From Adiantum capillus-veneris (lineage: Eukaryota; Streptophyta; Polypodiopsida; Polypodiales; Pteridaceae): a DNA stretch of 64,000 nt. The translations under genes and the position numbers were made by a program. Of the stretch, positions 1-14,478 are shown piece by piece. The DNA lies in NCBI GenBank assembly GCA_014529385.2, contig CM043962.1, positions 86,833,180 to 86,897,179 of the forward strand, read 5' to 3'. The notes beneath the pieces were generated by a model. That model had not been told where the DNA came from. It saw only the letters and a list, made by a program, of their open reading frames with translations, and searched no databases. The number at the start of each line of letters is the position of its first letter. The stretch's first letter is position 1.

Positions 1-97
1 TTGCTAGAATACATAATAGCATAGTAATGAAGATAGAGAAGATGGCAAGCTTAAGCTTTCCATGTGCCCTTGCTGCCTCTTAAGGCTTAGGGATACC

Positions 98-98
<1 letters not shown>

Positions 99-180
<82 letters not shown>
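99..180. repeat. (TG)n microsatellite, about 82 bp
   Basis: Uninterrupted TG dinucleotides. The Val-Cys open frame across it is an artefact of the repeat and not a gene. Confidence 0.98.
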
Positions 181-182
<2 letters not shown>

Positions 183-300
183 CTCACTAGCCCCTACAAT
201 ATGGGCTCGCCCCCTCTTATGTAGGGCTCCTTTTGACTTAGGTGCTCAAGTACCTTACTCATCAAGCATGACAAAGCACATATAGCTTGGGGTGTTCCCA

Positions 301-458
301 CAAGCATATCAAGCAAGCACAACAGAGCACCACAAGCACCTTAGTCATCCAGCAGGACAAGCACCTTAATCATTCAGCGGGACAAGCACCTTAATCAAGC
401 ACGACAAGTACCTCAAGCATGACAAGCATCTCAAGCAGGACAAGCACCTCGAGCTTGG
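301..458. repeat. degenerate minisatellite with a 'gacaagcacctta' core
   Basis: About seven imperfect copies of a short unit built on 'caagcacct(t/c)a' with variable linkers such as 'atcattcagcggga' follow one another. They look like a decayed minisatellite. No coding meaning is apparent. Confidence 0.7.
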
Positions 459-470
459 GTCGGGTTCCCA

Positions 471-1614
471 CCTCAAGCTCAGCCCTAGTTTATCTAAGGT
501 CAAAGGACTTTTACACACATTGTTGGAGGTCTTCAATGAAGCTAACCCTAAAGTCTTATGCTCCATTGATTATCCTTGCTCTTTGATAGACCATCTCTCA
601 TTTGGGCTTCTTTACCATTGGCCCCGTGTTGAGATAGATCTATAAGCACATATCAATATCTTAACCCTTGTTCCCATTTATTCTCCCACATGAAGTGATT
701 AGTTTAATATGGGAAAATCATTTGGGTTGGTTAGATATTAGTTTTTAAGACAACCTAAACATGTCAACCTAACAACAAGGAATTATAGACACTGGGTCCA
801 TCAAAGCCTTTAGACAATAATCTCCAAAGCCAAAGTCCTCATGTCCCAGCTTTATAGGAGAACCTTGTGTTTAGGACATGTGTGTTTCTGTTTTTAGATT
901 TATACTTATACACAAAAGAACATAACAGTTCAAAAGATAGTTGGCTTCAAATAAAGGACAATAATTAGCACAAAAACAACTCATTCTTTGATTCATTTTT
1001 GTACATCATAGTGAGAATGAGGTATCATTCTAGTATTTTATACATAAGATAGTCAAGAAAAACTTAGCCTGAAGAAGTGAAAGAGGCTAGGCTTGACAGT
1101 GATGGACAACAACATAGCCAAAGAAATCCTAAGTAAAGATAGAGTCCTCACCTGCATCCATATAAACAAGACAACGGATTTGTTAGCTTTGAATACGTGT
1201 TACAGATGTCAACAAACCTATCAAATGTTATCCATGTTCTACTTAAAACCTTTTTAACTTATACTTACCATTCCATGAAGTTGTGGCAAGAAGTAATGCC
1301 ATGTTGCAAATCACCTCCAAGACTGTGATGTCCAAGGGGTACCTTGATGATTGACATAGTGCTACAATTTATACTTTGATTGGCTTCGCAACATATGTAG
1401 CTATCATAGAATTATGCTAAATTAAGTAAGCAAATAGTCTTTCAAGCTCTACTATGTAGTACAACTCAAGCTTGTGTATACTCAAGGATCTCTTGGTTTG
1501 CATCCATCACTCTTCTTTTCCTTTTATCCTCATATGTCCTCAATCTGTTGAAGAGTAGAGTGACCTATTATTAGATACAACAATTTTTGTTTTGCATAGA
1601 GACAATATTGTAAG
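471..1614. other. intergenic, no gene seen
   Basis: AT-rich DNA without a sustained open frame, transposon motif or RNA gene that I can recognise. Confidence 0.6.
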
Positions 1615-1617
1615 AGT

Positions 1618-1677
<60 letters not shown>

Positions 1678-1788
1678 ATGTGTGTACATGTGAGAAGGAG
1701 AGAGAATGATAAAAGACAACAAAACTGCAATCCGTTTACTCCTCTTTTAGCAATACCCTTTTCTTTAAAAATCAATGCGTAGGAGGGA

Positions 1789-1823
<35 letters not shown>

Positions 1824-2217
1824 AAAACTTCTTTTGTTTGGTGTGCATGAGAACTAGAGGGAGAAGTTTTTAGAGGATAGGGAAAGTAGTTTGCCATCTT
1901 TTGTCTTTGTTTTAAAAGAAAAAGTATAGGTGATGGTCTTTCAGCCACTACATTTCAAAACAAATGAAAGATATTCAAAAAAGTATTTGGATATCTTTTT
2001 AATACCCTTCCAATTTGTGTAGAAAGAAAATGAGAGCTTTCTCAAGGCCTTGAACGGCTGCACTTATATGACTTTCTATTTTGTGCATCTAGTGAAAAGG
2101 TAGTTTTAATGAGCCTTCAAAACTAAGGCCACCATTCAAATTTGAGGGTTGGGTGAGAGTCACGTCCAAAAAAAATTCTAAGCAAATAATAATAAGATAC
2201 CCACAAAAAAATGGGGG

Positions 2218-2251
<34 letters not shown>

Positions 2252-2329
2252 CTTCTTACTTTGAGCGTGAGTGTGTGTGTATATTTGTTTTTTGGTTTTT
2301 TTGGGGGAGCTTTGTAAAACATCAAAACC

Positions 2330-2376
<47 letters not shown>

Positions 2377-2574
2377 GCGCGCGCAAATCATACTCTTACC
2401 ATTTTTGTGAATCAAATAAATTGATATAAATTTAAAATTTATTGATACAATTTCATGTAATAATAGTAAAAAATAGTGGTGATGGTCAGGTGATGGTCTA
2501 ACTCACTCTCTATAGAACATGGGTATGTGTGCATGTACGTGATGCATTTTTGTACATGAGGTCTTTTTCAGTTT

Positions 2575-2615
<41 letters not shown>
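1615..2615. repeat. cluster of four (TG)n tracts
   Basis: TG tracts lie at about 1615-1686, 1791-1822, 2331-2374 and 2577-2615, separated by unique-looking AT-rich DNA. The third tract runs into a short GC alternation (gcggcgcgcgc), so this stretch has Z-DNA potential. Open frames here are translations of the repeats. Confidence 0.95.
2213..2250 (+). repeat. poly-G tract (G5-C-G32)
   Basis: Five G, one C, then 32 consecutive G on the plus strand, immediately followed by a pyrimidine-rich stretch. It is compatible with G-quadruplex formation. A run this long could also be inflated by assembly or sequencing error. Confidence 0.9.
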
Positions 2616-2618
<3 letters not shown>

Positions 2619-2820
2619 GTGGATATGAATAGGTTATACTACATGTTTCTTGAGTGAATTCTTACTAACTAGAGCCTCTCATTTCATGTGCTCTCTATAC
2701 TTGCTTTACATGAGGAGTTGGAGTTCTACCAAACATCAAGTCAACTTATCCAAGCAAGCTCAAAACCGAGCAAAGTTATTGAGTTTCTCGAGTATATGTA
2801 TACTTCTTTTTTAGAGAGAC

Positions 2821-2824
<4 letters not shown>

Positions 2825-2858
<34 letters not shown>
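2825..2858. repeat. (GA)n microsatellite, 34 bp
   Basis: Pure GA dinucleotides. The following 430 bp contain an 87-codon frame (2893-3156, plus) that resembles nothing I recognise, and I do not call it a gene. Confidence 0.95.
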
Positions 2859-2860
<2 letters not shown>

Positions 2861-3282
2861 TCTCTAAACCCAAACAATAAAAGTGAGCACCATTGCTCCC
2901 CAATCATGGTTATAAAAATCTAGTCGTCCTTATACATGTCACCATTGCTAGCAAAAATATATTTTTTGGAAACTTAAATATACATCAATTGAACAACTTA
3001 GTTCACAAAGATGGAAGCTGCGGCTCCTTTTCATTTTGGATCATTGTTCGGGAAAATCTAGTAGATGTCAAGAATGCCATAGTTTGTTTGTGGCAAATTT
3101 CAATCTCTTTTGAGCTTGTGTCTGCTCAAGACAAGATGGTAAGGAAATCTTGCTAGTTGAATGAGGGAAAGGGTTGCATCGTATTGACGACGCATTGTTT
3201 TGCAAATGATAGAGATTTGCCAAGCCAAGAGCTCCCATGTATGTCCACTAGGAAGAGTGCTAATAAGTGACAGAAGATGCTT

Positions 3283-3285
<3 letters not shown>

Positions 3286-3349
<64 letters not shown>
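3286..3349. repeat. (CT)n microsatellite, 64 bp
   Basis: Pure CT tract ending in 'ctatctatc' and a T9 run. Confidence 0.97.
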
Positions 3350-3356
<7 letters not shown>

Positions 3357-3628
3357 TTTTTTTTTTAAGGAGAAACAATATCACTATCCTCGGGACAGTA
3401 AGCAATCTATTTTCAGTAGATACAAAACGTCTTTACAACAAAATGTTGAGCCTAGAGAATCTCCAAGAAAAAATATTTGCACTTTGAGGGACCAAAGTTG
3501 ACTAGATCTACTTTGATCTCTGCCTTATCTTTCTTCTCTTTCTCTTCACCTTGCGCATTCTCCCACTTAAGTCGTATTCCTCATGAAAACCAAGCCAATG
3601 CGTGAGCACAACCAAACTACTTTGCAAG

Positions 3629-4560
<932 letters not shown>

Positions 4561-4563
4561 TGT

Positions 4564-4962
4564 GGGAAAATTACCAAAATACCCCTCTAATTTGTGGAAA
4601 TTCCCAAATACCCCTCAAATTCCAAAAATACCCCCAATATTTTGCCATAAATTCCCAAAATGCCCTTCAAATTTTCTAAAATTCCCGAAATACCCCTAGT
4701 TGTGAAAGTAAATTTCTCCAAAAATTTTTAAAAAATTAGCTTTTCATAAGATGATTGATTGTCTATCGTACAAGATGCTAAAACTAGAATTTGAGTTGGT
4801 CATGTAGGCTTTCTAGATGAATTGTTTCATTATTTTTAGATGTAATTGTGAGGTAATTTGTGACAAATTACATGCTAAGCGCTCAAAAACGGATCTCAGT
4901 TGTAAAAAAGAAATCAAGATTAGAAAATGTTGAACAAAAAGGGGTATTTTGGTAATTTTCCC
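4564..4962. repeat. 23-bp perfect inverted repeat enclosing 'AAATACCCCT' minisatellite
   Basis: The 23-mer at 4564-4586 (starting gggaaaattacc) is exactly reverse-complemented at 4940-4962. Directly after the left arm, to about 4700, lie several degenerate copies of an 'aattcccaaaatacccct' unit. Motifs of the 'ggggtattttggtaatttt' type are common in plant noncoding DNA, so this may be the relic of a small foldback element. Confidence 0.75.
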
Positions 4963-5001
4963 TTGATTTTTCTCGAACATTGTCTGAAGCATGTGAACTA
5001 G

Positions 5002-5005
<4 letters not shown>

Positions 5006-5093
<88 letters not shown>
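5006..5093. repeat. (GA)n microsatellite, about 88 bp
   Basis: Pure GA dinucleotides. Another purine-rich stretch follows to about 5235. Confidence 0.97.
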
Positions 5094-5094
<1 letters not shown>

Positions 5095-5445
5095 CCGACT
5101 AGCCTCTGAGACTTTAGAGTGCGTGATAGAGAGAAGCGGTGTGAGTGAGCAAGAGACACAATATTGAAAATTCACTGAACTCGGTCATTAAGAGTGAGTG
5201 ACATATAGAGGCGCTCGGTCTGAGAGGAGAGAGGGAGCGTAATTGGCTAGACTGGTTGAGAGCATGCACACCCCTTTCATGCAGAGCTCACTACCTACTT
5301 TTGTGGAACATTAGAAGGAGGTGGAGATGAAGGGATTGTTGAACAAGAGCATCGGCGTATCAGGGTCATTTTTGACGTGCCACTAGAAAGACTGAGTTTT
5401 TTAGAAGGGATTCCTTGGCTGTGAGCGCGCAAGTGTGGAAGGCGA

Positions 5446-7659
<2,214 letters not shown>

Positions 7660-8010
7660 TTTTTATTAAGCCAACAATTTTGATCTTCTTTGATCAAAAA
7701 CATATACTCACAAAGTCATCTCATTGAAGAAGCATCATCTTCTTCCTCCTTCAACATCTCTTCTTCATCATATAGAAGCCACACAAAAGTATAAAAAGCT
7801 CTTAAAAACATATACATACTTCTATTTAGAAGAGCTTTACTTACAGAGTTCCATGCATAGTTCATGCATGAAAAATAACTTCTCTATTGTTTTCTCCAGA
7901 ACTTGTGAGAATAATTGATGAGCAAATATGCTACTACAAATAATAGCAAACATTGCTCAGACAATAAGAGTGATACCATAGAGGCATTGTGCTCAAAGAG
8001 ATCTTTTTTT
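7660..8010 (+). repeat. dispersed repeat, copy 1 (second copy at 33660-34010)
   Basis: From about 'cattgaagaagcatcatctt' through 'gagtgataccatagaggca' this stretch aligns colinearly and in the same orientation with 33715-33990, at what looks like 70-75 percent identity with small indels. It has no clear coding content. It is probably part of an unclassified transposon or LTR. Confidence 0.65.
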
Positions 8011-8231
8011 TTAGTCATGGGTGATGTAGATTTAATAATTTAAATCCTTGTGCATATGAAAAAGCATAATTTATATAGCTTTGATTGGGGGATTGGTATC
8101 AAGGAGGTTTTTGAGCGAGCTCTTGAGCGAGCTTTTTCTCTCTTTTTGCCTAGATTATAAATTTATCCGAAACTACGCGCTCAAGAGGTGAGTGGAATAA
8201 GCTTTTGGGAGAGAGATTTATTATCCATCTC

Positions 8232-8234
<3 letters not shown>

Positions 8235-8269
<35 letters not shown>

Positions 8270-8370
8270 CTTAGCTCTCCATGTCTCCCTCCCTCCCTCT
8301 TTCACTCTCTCCATCCCTCTTGCTCCCTCCCTCCCTCTCCCCCTCTCTCTCTCTCTCTCTCACTCTCAGC
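8235..8370. repeat. polypyrimidine region: (CT)n plus CCCT-rich tract
   Basis: A 32-bp CT tract (8235-8266) is followed by about 100 bp of almost pure pyrimidine (ccctccctccctc-type units, then CT again at 8342-8361). Such strand-asymmetric tracts can form triplex (H-DNA) structures. Confidence 0.9.
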
Positions 8371-8491
8371 CTCTTTACTAAAAGTTACACTTACTAAGGG
8401 AGATGCCATATAGTTTACATTTATGCACACATCAACAAGTCAATAACATTATGACAATGAAATAAAGCAAAATGTTTCAGATATCCAAAGC

Positions 8492-9008
8492 AATATTACA
8501 AGGTACAACTAGACTACATGGCATGGCTGTTCGTGGGATCCACTACTTATAGGGTGCTCCTTATCTTAAACTATATAGTATAACAACCGTTGAAGATTCA
8601 AATTAGATCCTCATTGGTGAGCTTGCTTTGATGAATAAACATGTTGTGGCTCACATCCAATCCAAAGTAGCGAAGGAAGAGAAACTAAATGTGTTTGCAA
8701 GCCACGTACGGTTTGCTCTGTGTTATGTGATCTGTAAAGTCTCCACATGTACAAATATTACAAGGTACAATTAGACTACATGGCATGGTTGTTCGTGGGA
8801 TCCACTACTTATAGGGTGCTCCTTATCTTAAACTATATAGTATAACGACAATTGAACAAGATCCTCATTGGTGAGCTTGCTTTGATGGATAAACATGTTA
8901 TGGCTCACATCCAATCCAAAGTAACGAAGAAAGAGAAACTTAAATGTGCTTGCAAGCTATGTATGGTTTTCTCTGTGCTATGTGATCTATAAAGTCTCCA
9001 CATGTGCA
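8492..9008. repeat. tandem duplication of a 262-bp unit
   Basis: 8492-8753 and 8754-9008 are direct, head-to-tail copies (both begin 'aatattacaaggtac'), differing by scattered substitutions and a small deletion in copy 2. Neither copy keeps an open frame throughout. Confidence 0.93.
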
Positions 9009-9299
9009 ATAGAGATTCCAAGTTGGTAAGGCACATTTTGTGATTTTGTCATTGCACTCTTCTTCGTTGTGTATCCTACAACCTCCAAATTTATTGTTGT
9101 CACTAGTTGTTAAGTTTGTTCCTTTCTCTACGGGCTATATGCTAGGTACTCTAATTGGTCACCATGTGATTGTGTCGCAAATATGCCACGTGTGATCACA
9201 CTGTCATTGCAGAACCACATAAATTGAGCCTTTGAGCCTCTTCCATAGACACTATCTATTCCGTTATTCCAAGTTCTAATCCCCCAATATGATGGAGTT

Positions 9300-10930
9300 G
9301 TTGCCCCTATACCAATGTTTTTTATGCCCTTTTTGCACTTTCTAGCTTATTCACTGGGATATCCATCCATCAACATCGATGACAAATTCATGCAAAAATG
9401 GGACCCTTTATGGCAAGAATTGAATATTGAGTTTGACGCACACATTAAGGAAAATTGTTGGGTGGATTTATTTGGAAAAATGCTATACACTTGGGATGGA
9501 AACCACAAATTGGTTGCTTGGATGGAGGTCTTGAAAGATAGTATGTTTCTATGTTTTATAATACATTACGAGTAAAATTCCAATCAATACAATCCTCTGA
9601 TAGCTATGCATTTTGTTGTTTTCAGGTGCAACTTATGAGATAGACATTAATCTACACCCCAAAGTTCAAATTGAGCTAGTGACAGTGGACTCAATAAACA
9701 AGACAGATATGCTCTCTATTGTCATGTGTGTGAACAAGTAGGTCACATTGCTATTGTTGATATACTTCTTTTGTTGCTATTTAAAAAAGTGAATTTTACT
9801 TTGTGTGTGATATTCACGCAATTGCATATTGAATGACATGGGCTACCACCTAGCTATGTCATACACAGACATGCTATGGATGGCGTGTGCAATGGGTCTA
9901 GCGTCTAAAGAAGTTATCATGGCTAAAGTCACATCATGTGTTGTGTACAATTGGACGCAGGCAAATATAGATAAAAGAGTCAAAAAAACGGTGTGGCAAT
10001 GTTTTTGTGGCTATAATATCACAACTACTGCATCCAATAAGCGACTATCTTTGGAATAAAGAGGTCTTTGTCAAATATATGAAACATATGTTGGTGATTA
10101 AATGATAGGACAAGTACGCTCTAGTGCTAGAGAATATTATGGCCGAAAAGGAGTTATGCTATCATCAAAGTTCCAAGCCCAATACAAAAAAGTATTCTTC
10201 AAAACTGATGGTCCTTCCTAAAGAATGACAAAGCACGCACAGACCATAGTTGACCCAATCGCCTTGGGAGACGATTGGTGGAGGTGCATTATGATTGCTT
10301 GATCTAGGGTTTGTGGATACTATCATGAAATTAGATTTAATTATTTCATATGTGTGTAACGATATTCGTATGTTATATAATTATGGATCTGCAGGACTTT
10401 GCGAACAATCAAATGGGACTAGTAGCCAAAGTGGGTCCAAGAAGAGCACTTGTATGTATGGCTTTCTCAAATCATTGGCTTTTTCAAATCTCCCTCCAAG
10501 CAAGAAGACTTACTTTCTTTGGGCTATGGCTTCAAGTGACCCTGCGGATATGAAGAGTCTTGACATCCATCAAATCGGTACTTCTATTGTTTAGTTCACG
10601 CAAAAAGATAAATGTCACCCGCTTAGACCTAAGAACATTTGTAAATTAAGGGAATTGAGCTTCTTTCAAGAATGGTTACGTATTGAGGTTTTGTGTTCAT
10701 CAATTCATCTCAATTAAAAGCATTCATTTGAAACCTATTGAGGGTGTAAACCTGGACTTGTGCTTGGAAGATGCTAAGCACCACTAACAACAAAAGTCTT
10801 TTGCTTATAAGCTTGGACTTATGAAGAAAGAAGCATCATCTGAGGTGAACAATGCGTTGACAAACACAAGAAAAAGGTGTCTTTGCAGGTAACTATATCA
10901 CAATGTTATGGTACAATACTACCAAGTTCA
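9300..10930 (+). pseudogene. decayed, possibly multi-exon coding region of unknown identity
   Basis: Several adjacent segments read like exons. 9315-9540 encodes an acidic, Trp-rich segment (for example 'QKWDPLWQELNIEFDAHIK') and ends at a GTATGT. A T-rich tract with 'ttttcag' at about 9612-9625 precedes a further coherent frame to about 9738. 9829-10059 gives 'DMGYHLAMSYTDMLW' and 'IDKRVKKTVWQC'. Later pieces include 'IVDPIALGDDWWR' (about 10240-10285) and a segment after 'tctgcag' at about 10394. In-frame stops interrupt the rest. I do not recognise the family. It could be a decayed host gene or the transposase of an unfamiliar DNA transposon. Exon limits are inferred and not proven. Confidence 0.4.
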
Positions 10931-12005
10931 ATTTGTGAACTAATGATACACAAATTTCATATGGTTAAATAAACGTAATTTCAATATCAAAAGAGTCAAA
11001 ACTCTGTATATGTTGTTAGAGGATCGTGTACACAACTCTTCCATGTTTCCTGGAGTATAGCGAGGGCACCATTCCTTTGAACTAAGAAATGACACACAAT
11101 GATGTTATGAAGGAAAGGGAGGAATGTCTTATCACACTTCATAGCATGCACCTCCCTCAACAACCTCAAAATTTACTATGGCTCAAGAAACTCTTGCAAA
11201 GCCAACAACTGATGAATCCAGTGTGCAAGTTTTGCAAAGAGATGACATAGCCACTACATCTCAGGTTTTTGACTGAAGACTATCATATCAAAACTTATTC
11301 TTGGTTTACTGCTTGCCAGGATGCTAGCCTTAAGTACACCAGCTAAATCACTAGTGTTCAAGACAACCAACCGAAGCCCCAATCCAAGTAGCAACAAGAT
11401 AACAAAATAGAGTATGATTTAAAACTAATTTGAGATAGGAAGACCAATCTCTCAAATACATATGATATTTTTCATAGAGAATTTTTCCTGAACAGTTGAG
11501 AATATATATGCTGCCATAAAAATATAAACTATCATGATTATCAACCAATTTGTGTACAATGAGAATTACAACAAATGCTTCATTAAAAGTGAATAGAACG
11601 CCTAACACGGCTGTCATCAGAAGTAATCAAAAAAAAAATGATCACTTTATACAATGAGGATTTGATGTTTTTAAGTATTATTGCCATTTTAAGAATCTTA
11701 GATCTCGTTAACAGATGAGGAGCCAAAACAGCTTAACTTAAGAATTTAATGCAAAACCCAGCTCATCCTCTTCCGTTGATGGGAATCACTCAGTATACCT
11801 CTCCTACCGATGTGCCCTGTATCTCTAGATAGAGGCCCAAAACTCTCTCTAAAGAGGCAGTGAAAGCGGCCGCGTATCTCATAGTATGTTGTACAGTGGC
11901 ATATATAGTGAAGCTCTGTCTCTGACTCTTTCTGACACAGCTAGCACAACCTAGCCTCAGCTGAAATGCCTCGATATCGGCCAGTCTCAATCTCCAACTG
12001 ATGTG

Positions 12006-12009
<4 letters not shown>
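10931..12009. other. intergenic, no gene seen
   Basis: AT-rich with short unsupported frames only (for example 11351-11617, minus). There is no recognisable transposon or RNA motif. Confidence 0.5.

Positions 12010-12070
<61 letters not shown>
12010..12070. repeat. (GA)n microsatellite, about 60 bp
   Basis: Pure GA dinucleotides. Confidence 0.97.
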
Positions 12071-12072
<2 letters not shown>

Positions 12073-12423
12073 CTATACATAAGTACTGGTGCATCTTGTA
12101 CAGCCAATTCTAAGCCCAATTTCCCAAACTGCATGGGCTGCCCATTGCCTCAGTAGCCATCTGTCCCTAGACGCAGAAACAACCCCGTCTCGATCGTCCT
12201 TGCTAGCCTTCCCCTGTGTGGCTCCTTCCAACAAAAAAGATGAGCTACTCCTCACTATCCAGCTGTCAATCACAACACCAAATCCGCCAAGCACCTGTTT
12301 AACGCACACAACCAATGTAGTGCCAATGCCCAGTTGTTTTCTAACCCCCTATTTTCAGCAACTGCTCGGCTTGTTGTTGGCTAGTCAAAATAACAGCCTC
12401 ATATGCATGTGTATTCACAAAAG

Positions 12424-12560
12424 TTTTCTTCTTTTTTTTTTGTAGATGCTAAGAAGCGTGCTACGGGGGATTCCATTTCGCCAAAGTCGCCCGGGAATCG
12501 AACCCGGCCCCTCCACAGGCCATGCACACATAATCCACAACAGTTGCCCACTCTGCAATA
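12424..12560 (-). mobile_element. tRNA-derived SINE
   Basis: Read on the minus strand, the element has a RNA polymerase III A box-like stretch (TTGCAGAGTGGGCAAC, about 12557-12542) and, about 54 nt downstream, a perfect B box (GGTTCGATTCC) inside a T-arm-like palindrome (CCGGG..CCCGG). About 55 nt of non-tRNA body follows, then an A-rich tail (A10, then GAAGAAAA) seen as poly-T at 12424-12441. A genuine tRNA is excluded because the seven bases after the T-arm have no matching 5' acceptor strand. I could not define target-site duplications confidently. Family assignment would need other genomic copies. Confidence 0.78.
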
Positions 12561-12884
12561 GATTCATGCTTTTTTGTTTTTCCACTCAATCATGCTCTCA
12601 AACACACTCACACAAACATATACCCAATTATATACACATAAACACGCACACAAAAAAACCCACCAAACACGACATTCAAATGCATAGGGCACACACATGC
12701 AACACGATGCAAGAAAACAAACCACCACCCAATTGAACAAGCCTAAGGAAGAGAAAAGGAACTTACGCACCGCACCTTCTCAATCCTGCATCAGAAAGCA
12801 CAATAATAATTAGCATAACATACACACCACACAATTGTACTCTGCATGCTCTAGAGACTAGAACTCTACCCATGGAGTTTATAC

Positions 12885-13640
12885 CTACATCATGTGAGTC
12901 GTTTGTGCAACAAAATCTCGATTCAATACATTGCGCATTTGAAGACCTTGCGCAAGTTGTCGACTCATGTGTCTCCACCATACAGGCTTCTCTTCATTCT
13001 GTTGTGAATGAACTTCCTCACAAGGTTTTGGATCTCCTTTAACTTGAACAAAATTGTGCAACACAAAACAACAAAAGGAGAAAATGGGAGGGTGACATTC
13101 AAATTTTGTAAGATCCACCATAGATCTTTCAAAATCTTGAGGGCATTTTCCACCTTCACCTTGTCTTCCTTAGCTATTGGTCAATTGAAAACATTTTTCT
13201 CCGCCAAATTTGTTCCCACCTTTGACTTGAAAGCTTTTAACAAGAAACTGGTAGGTTTATATGCAAAGTTGCCTACAAAGCATGGCCTAATTAAGACGCC
13301 ATTCACAAATATCAAAGGTATGTCCAATATGGAGGCGGACTTCATTTGCCTATACATAGCAGAGCCTTGAGGGCAATGGAGTCATTTGTTCTTTCTAGAG
13401 CATTGCAGACCACATTCTAAAACAACTTTTTGGAGTACCCAATTCCTTGGTGAACAATACTATGAAAACAGTGTCGACAAACATACTATGCAGGATAAAG
13501 GTCTGACACAAATTTCCATTGTAGTTTTATAGGCGTGCCATCCACTAGACCGCACAGGTTTGGAAGTGTGGTGATGTCCTCAAAGTCTGCAATGATGTTC
13601 TACGTATGTGTTCTATATCTGTGAACCTGGTGCCATAACA
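12885..13640 (-). pseudogene. PIF/Harbinger-type transposase relic (DDE_Tnp_4)
   Basis: Reading right to left, successive frames give 'FEDITTLPNLCGLVDGTPI' (the first catalytic Asp block, Asp codon near 13540-13542), then 'VGNFAYKP' at the place of the family's 'LGDSGYP' (the second Asp is Asn here), then 'VENALKILKDLWWIL' (about 13153-13109). In another frame follows 'CCFVLHNFVQVKGDPKP' (about 13073-13023) and a C-terminus ending near 12885. Block order and spacing match plant PIF/Harbinger transposases. Frameshifts, stops and the D-to-N change make it inactive. The companion Myb-like ORF and terminal inverted repeats were not found. Confidence 0.85.
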
Positions 13641-13725
13641 AACATTCTCTTTACAAACATCTCTCGACTACACAAAGCCTTCAAAATCAAATACATATAC
13701 TTTCTATTGGGTATACGAATATGAT

Positions 13726-13780
13726 GGTTAGTGTAGTTAGTAGTGGTTCGGCCCCTCGCCAACTACTAACTACACTTACC
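13726..13780. repeat. 19-bp stem / 17-nt loop hairpin
   Basis: ggttagtgtagttagtagt (13726-13744) pairs with 13762-13780 with one mismatch, around a GC-richer loop. It could be a relic of a small foldback element or a transcribed hairpin. There is no evidence either way. Confidence 0.8.
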
Positions 13781-13813
13781 ACTGTATTCACAAGAAAAAG
13801 AATGAGGAAGCTA

Positions 13814-13814
<1 letters not shown>

Positions 13815-13874
<60 letters not shown>
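13815..13874. repeat. (CT)n microsatellite, 60 bp
   Basis: Pure CT dinucleotides just right of the hairpin at 13726-13780. Confidence 0.97.
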
Positions 13875-13877
<3 letters not shown>

Positions 13878-13885
13878 CCAAACTG

Positions 13886-14287
13886 CTATACAAAATCCAA
13901 AGCTTTGCTCGCGTCTTGAGGCCCTGAAAAAAGTGTCAAACTTAGGCCTCCTTCATCTTTATGGTCCTTTGGTGCCTTCATAGGCGTCAAATGGCCGTAC
14001 ATCACCAACCTAATGATATGGTTGCCCTCTGACCGAAATGATGTGCCAAAGTCTCGAGGCATCTCTTCCTCATCCACATTGATCATCCCTTTCATAGGGT
14101 ATCCATAGGGAACTCTATACATGCCTAGCATAGCCCCATGCAATCTTCTCCAAGGCCACAGCATCTCTTCTTCAAAGATCTCGTAGTCATCAAGTCCATT
14201 GGCACCTGTACCTCTGGCATATGATCCATAGGTACCCCTACAAGATCCATATGCATCGGAGCGTGCACCAAGAGCTCTAACTGCCAT
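13886..14287 (-). CDS. unassigned 133-codon ORF
   Basis: An open frame with a Gly/Tyr/Arg-rich start ('SDAYGSCRGTYGSYARG') and a mixed acidic/basic remainder ending '..DASKALDFV'. It lies upstream, in the same orientation, of the PIF/Harbinger relic, from which it is separated by a CT tract. It could be a fragment of the same transposon or chance. I recognise no domain, and there is no splice or promoter evidence. Confidence 0.25.
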   Translation of the reverse strand: MAVRALGARSDAYGSCRGTYGSYARGTGANGLDDYEIFEEEMLWPWRRLHGAMLGMYRVPYGYPMKGMINVDEEEMPRDFGTSFRSEGNHIIRLVMYGHLTPMKAPKDHKDEGGLSLTLFSGPQDASKALDFV

Positions 14288-14478
14288 GTCTAAGAAAGCA
14301 GCCTTTTTGCCAACAAGCCCAGAAAAGGTGACAACTCATGGTGCTTCCTCTGGCAATGCCCATGTTCTACAACTATGGTTGAACTTGCTTCTGTGTCTCC
14401 TTTACCACTGGAGAAGAGAATCGATTCCTTCTCGTGTTGGATGCCTTTGCATTTGCTTTCATCAAGTCTTGGATTTCG

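Noticed and set aside
100-285. Val-Cys, Ser-Leu, Glu-Arg and Thr-His repeat 'proteins' over all microsatellites
   Set aside because: They are translations of dinucleotide repeats in several frames. None has a start context, flanking domain or conservation.
12465-12560. Functional tRNA gene
   Set aside because: The T-arm and boxes are good, but no 5' acceptor strand pairs with the sequence after the T-arm, and an A-rich tail follows. A SINE explains it better.
13008-13370. 120-codon forward ORF
   Set aside because: It is the antisense shadow of the PIF/Harbinger transposase relic.
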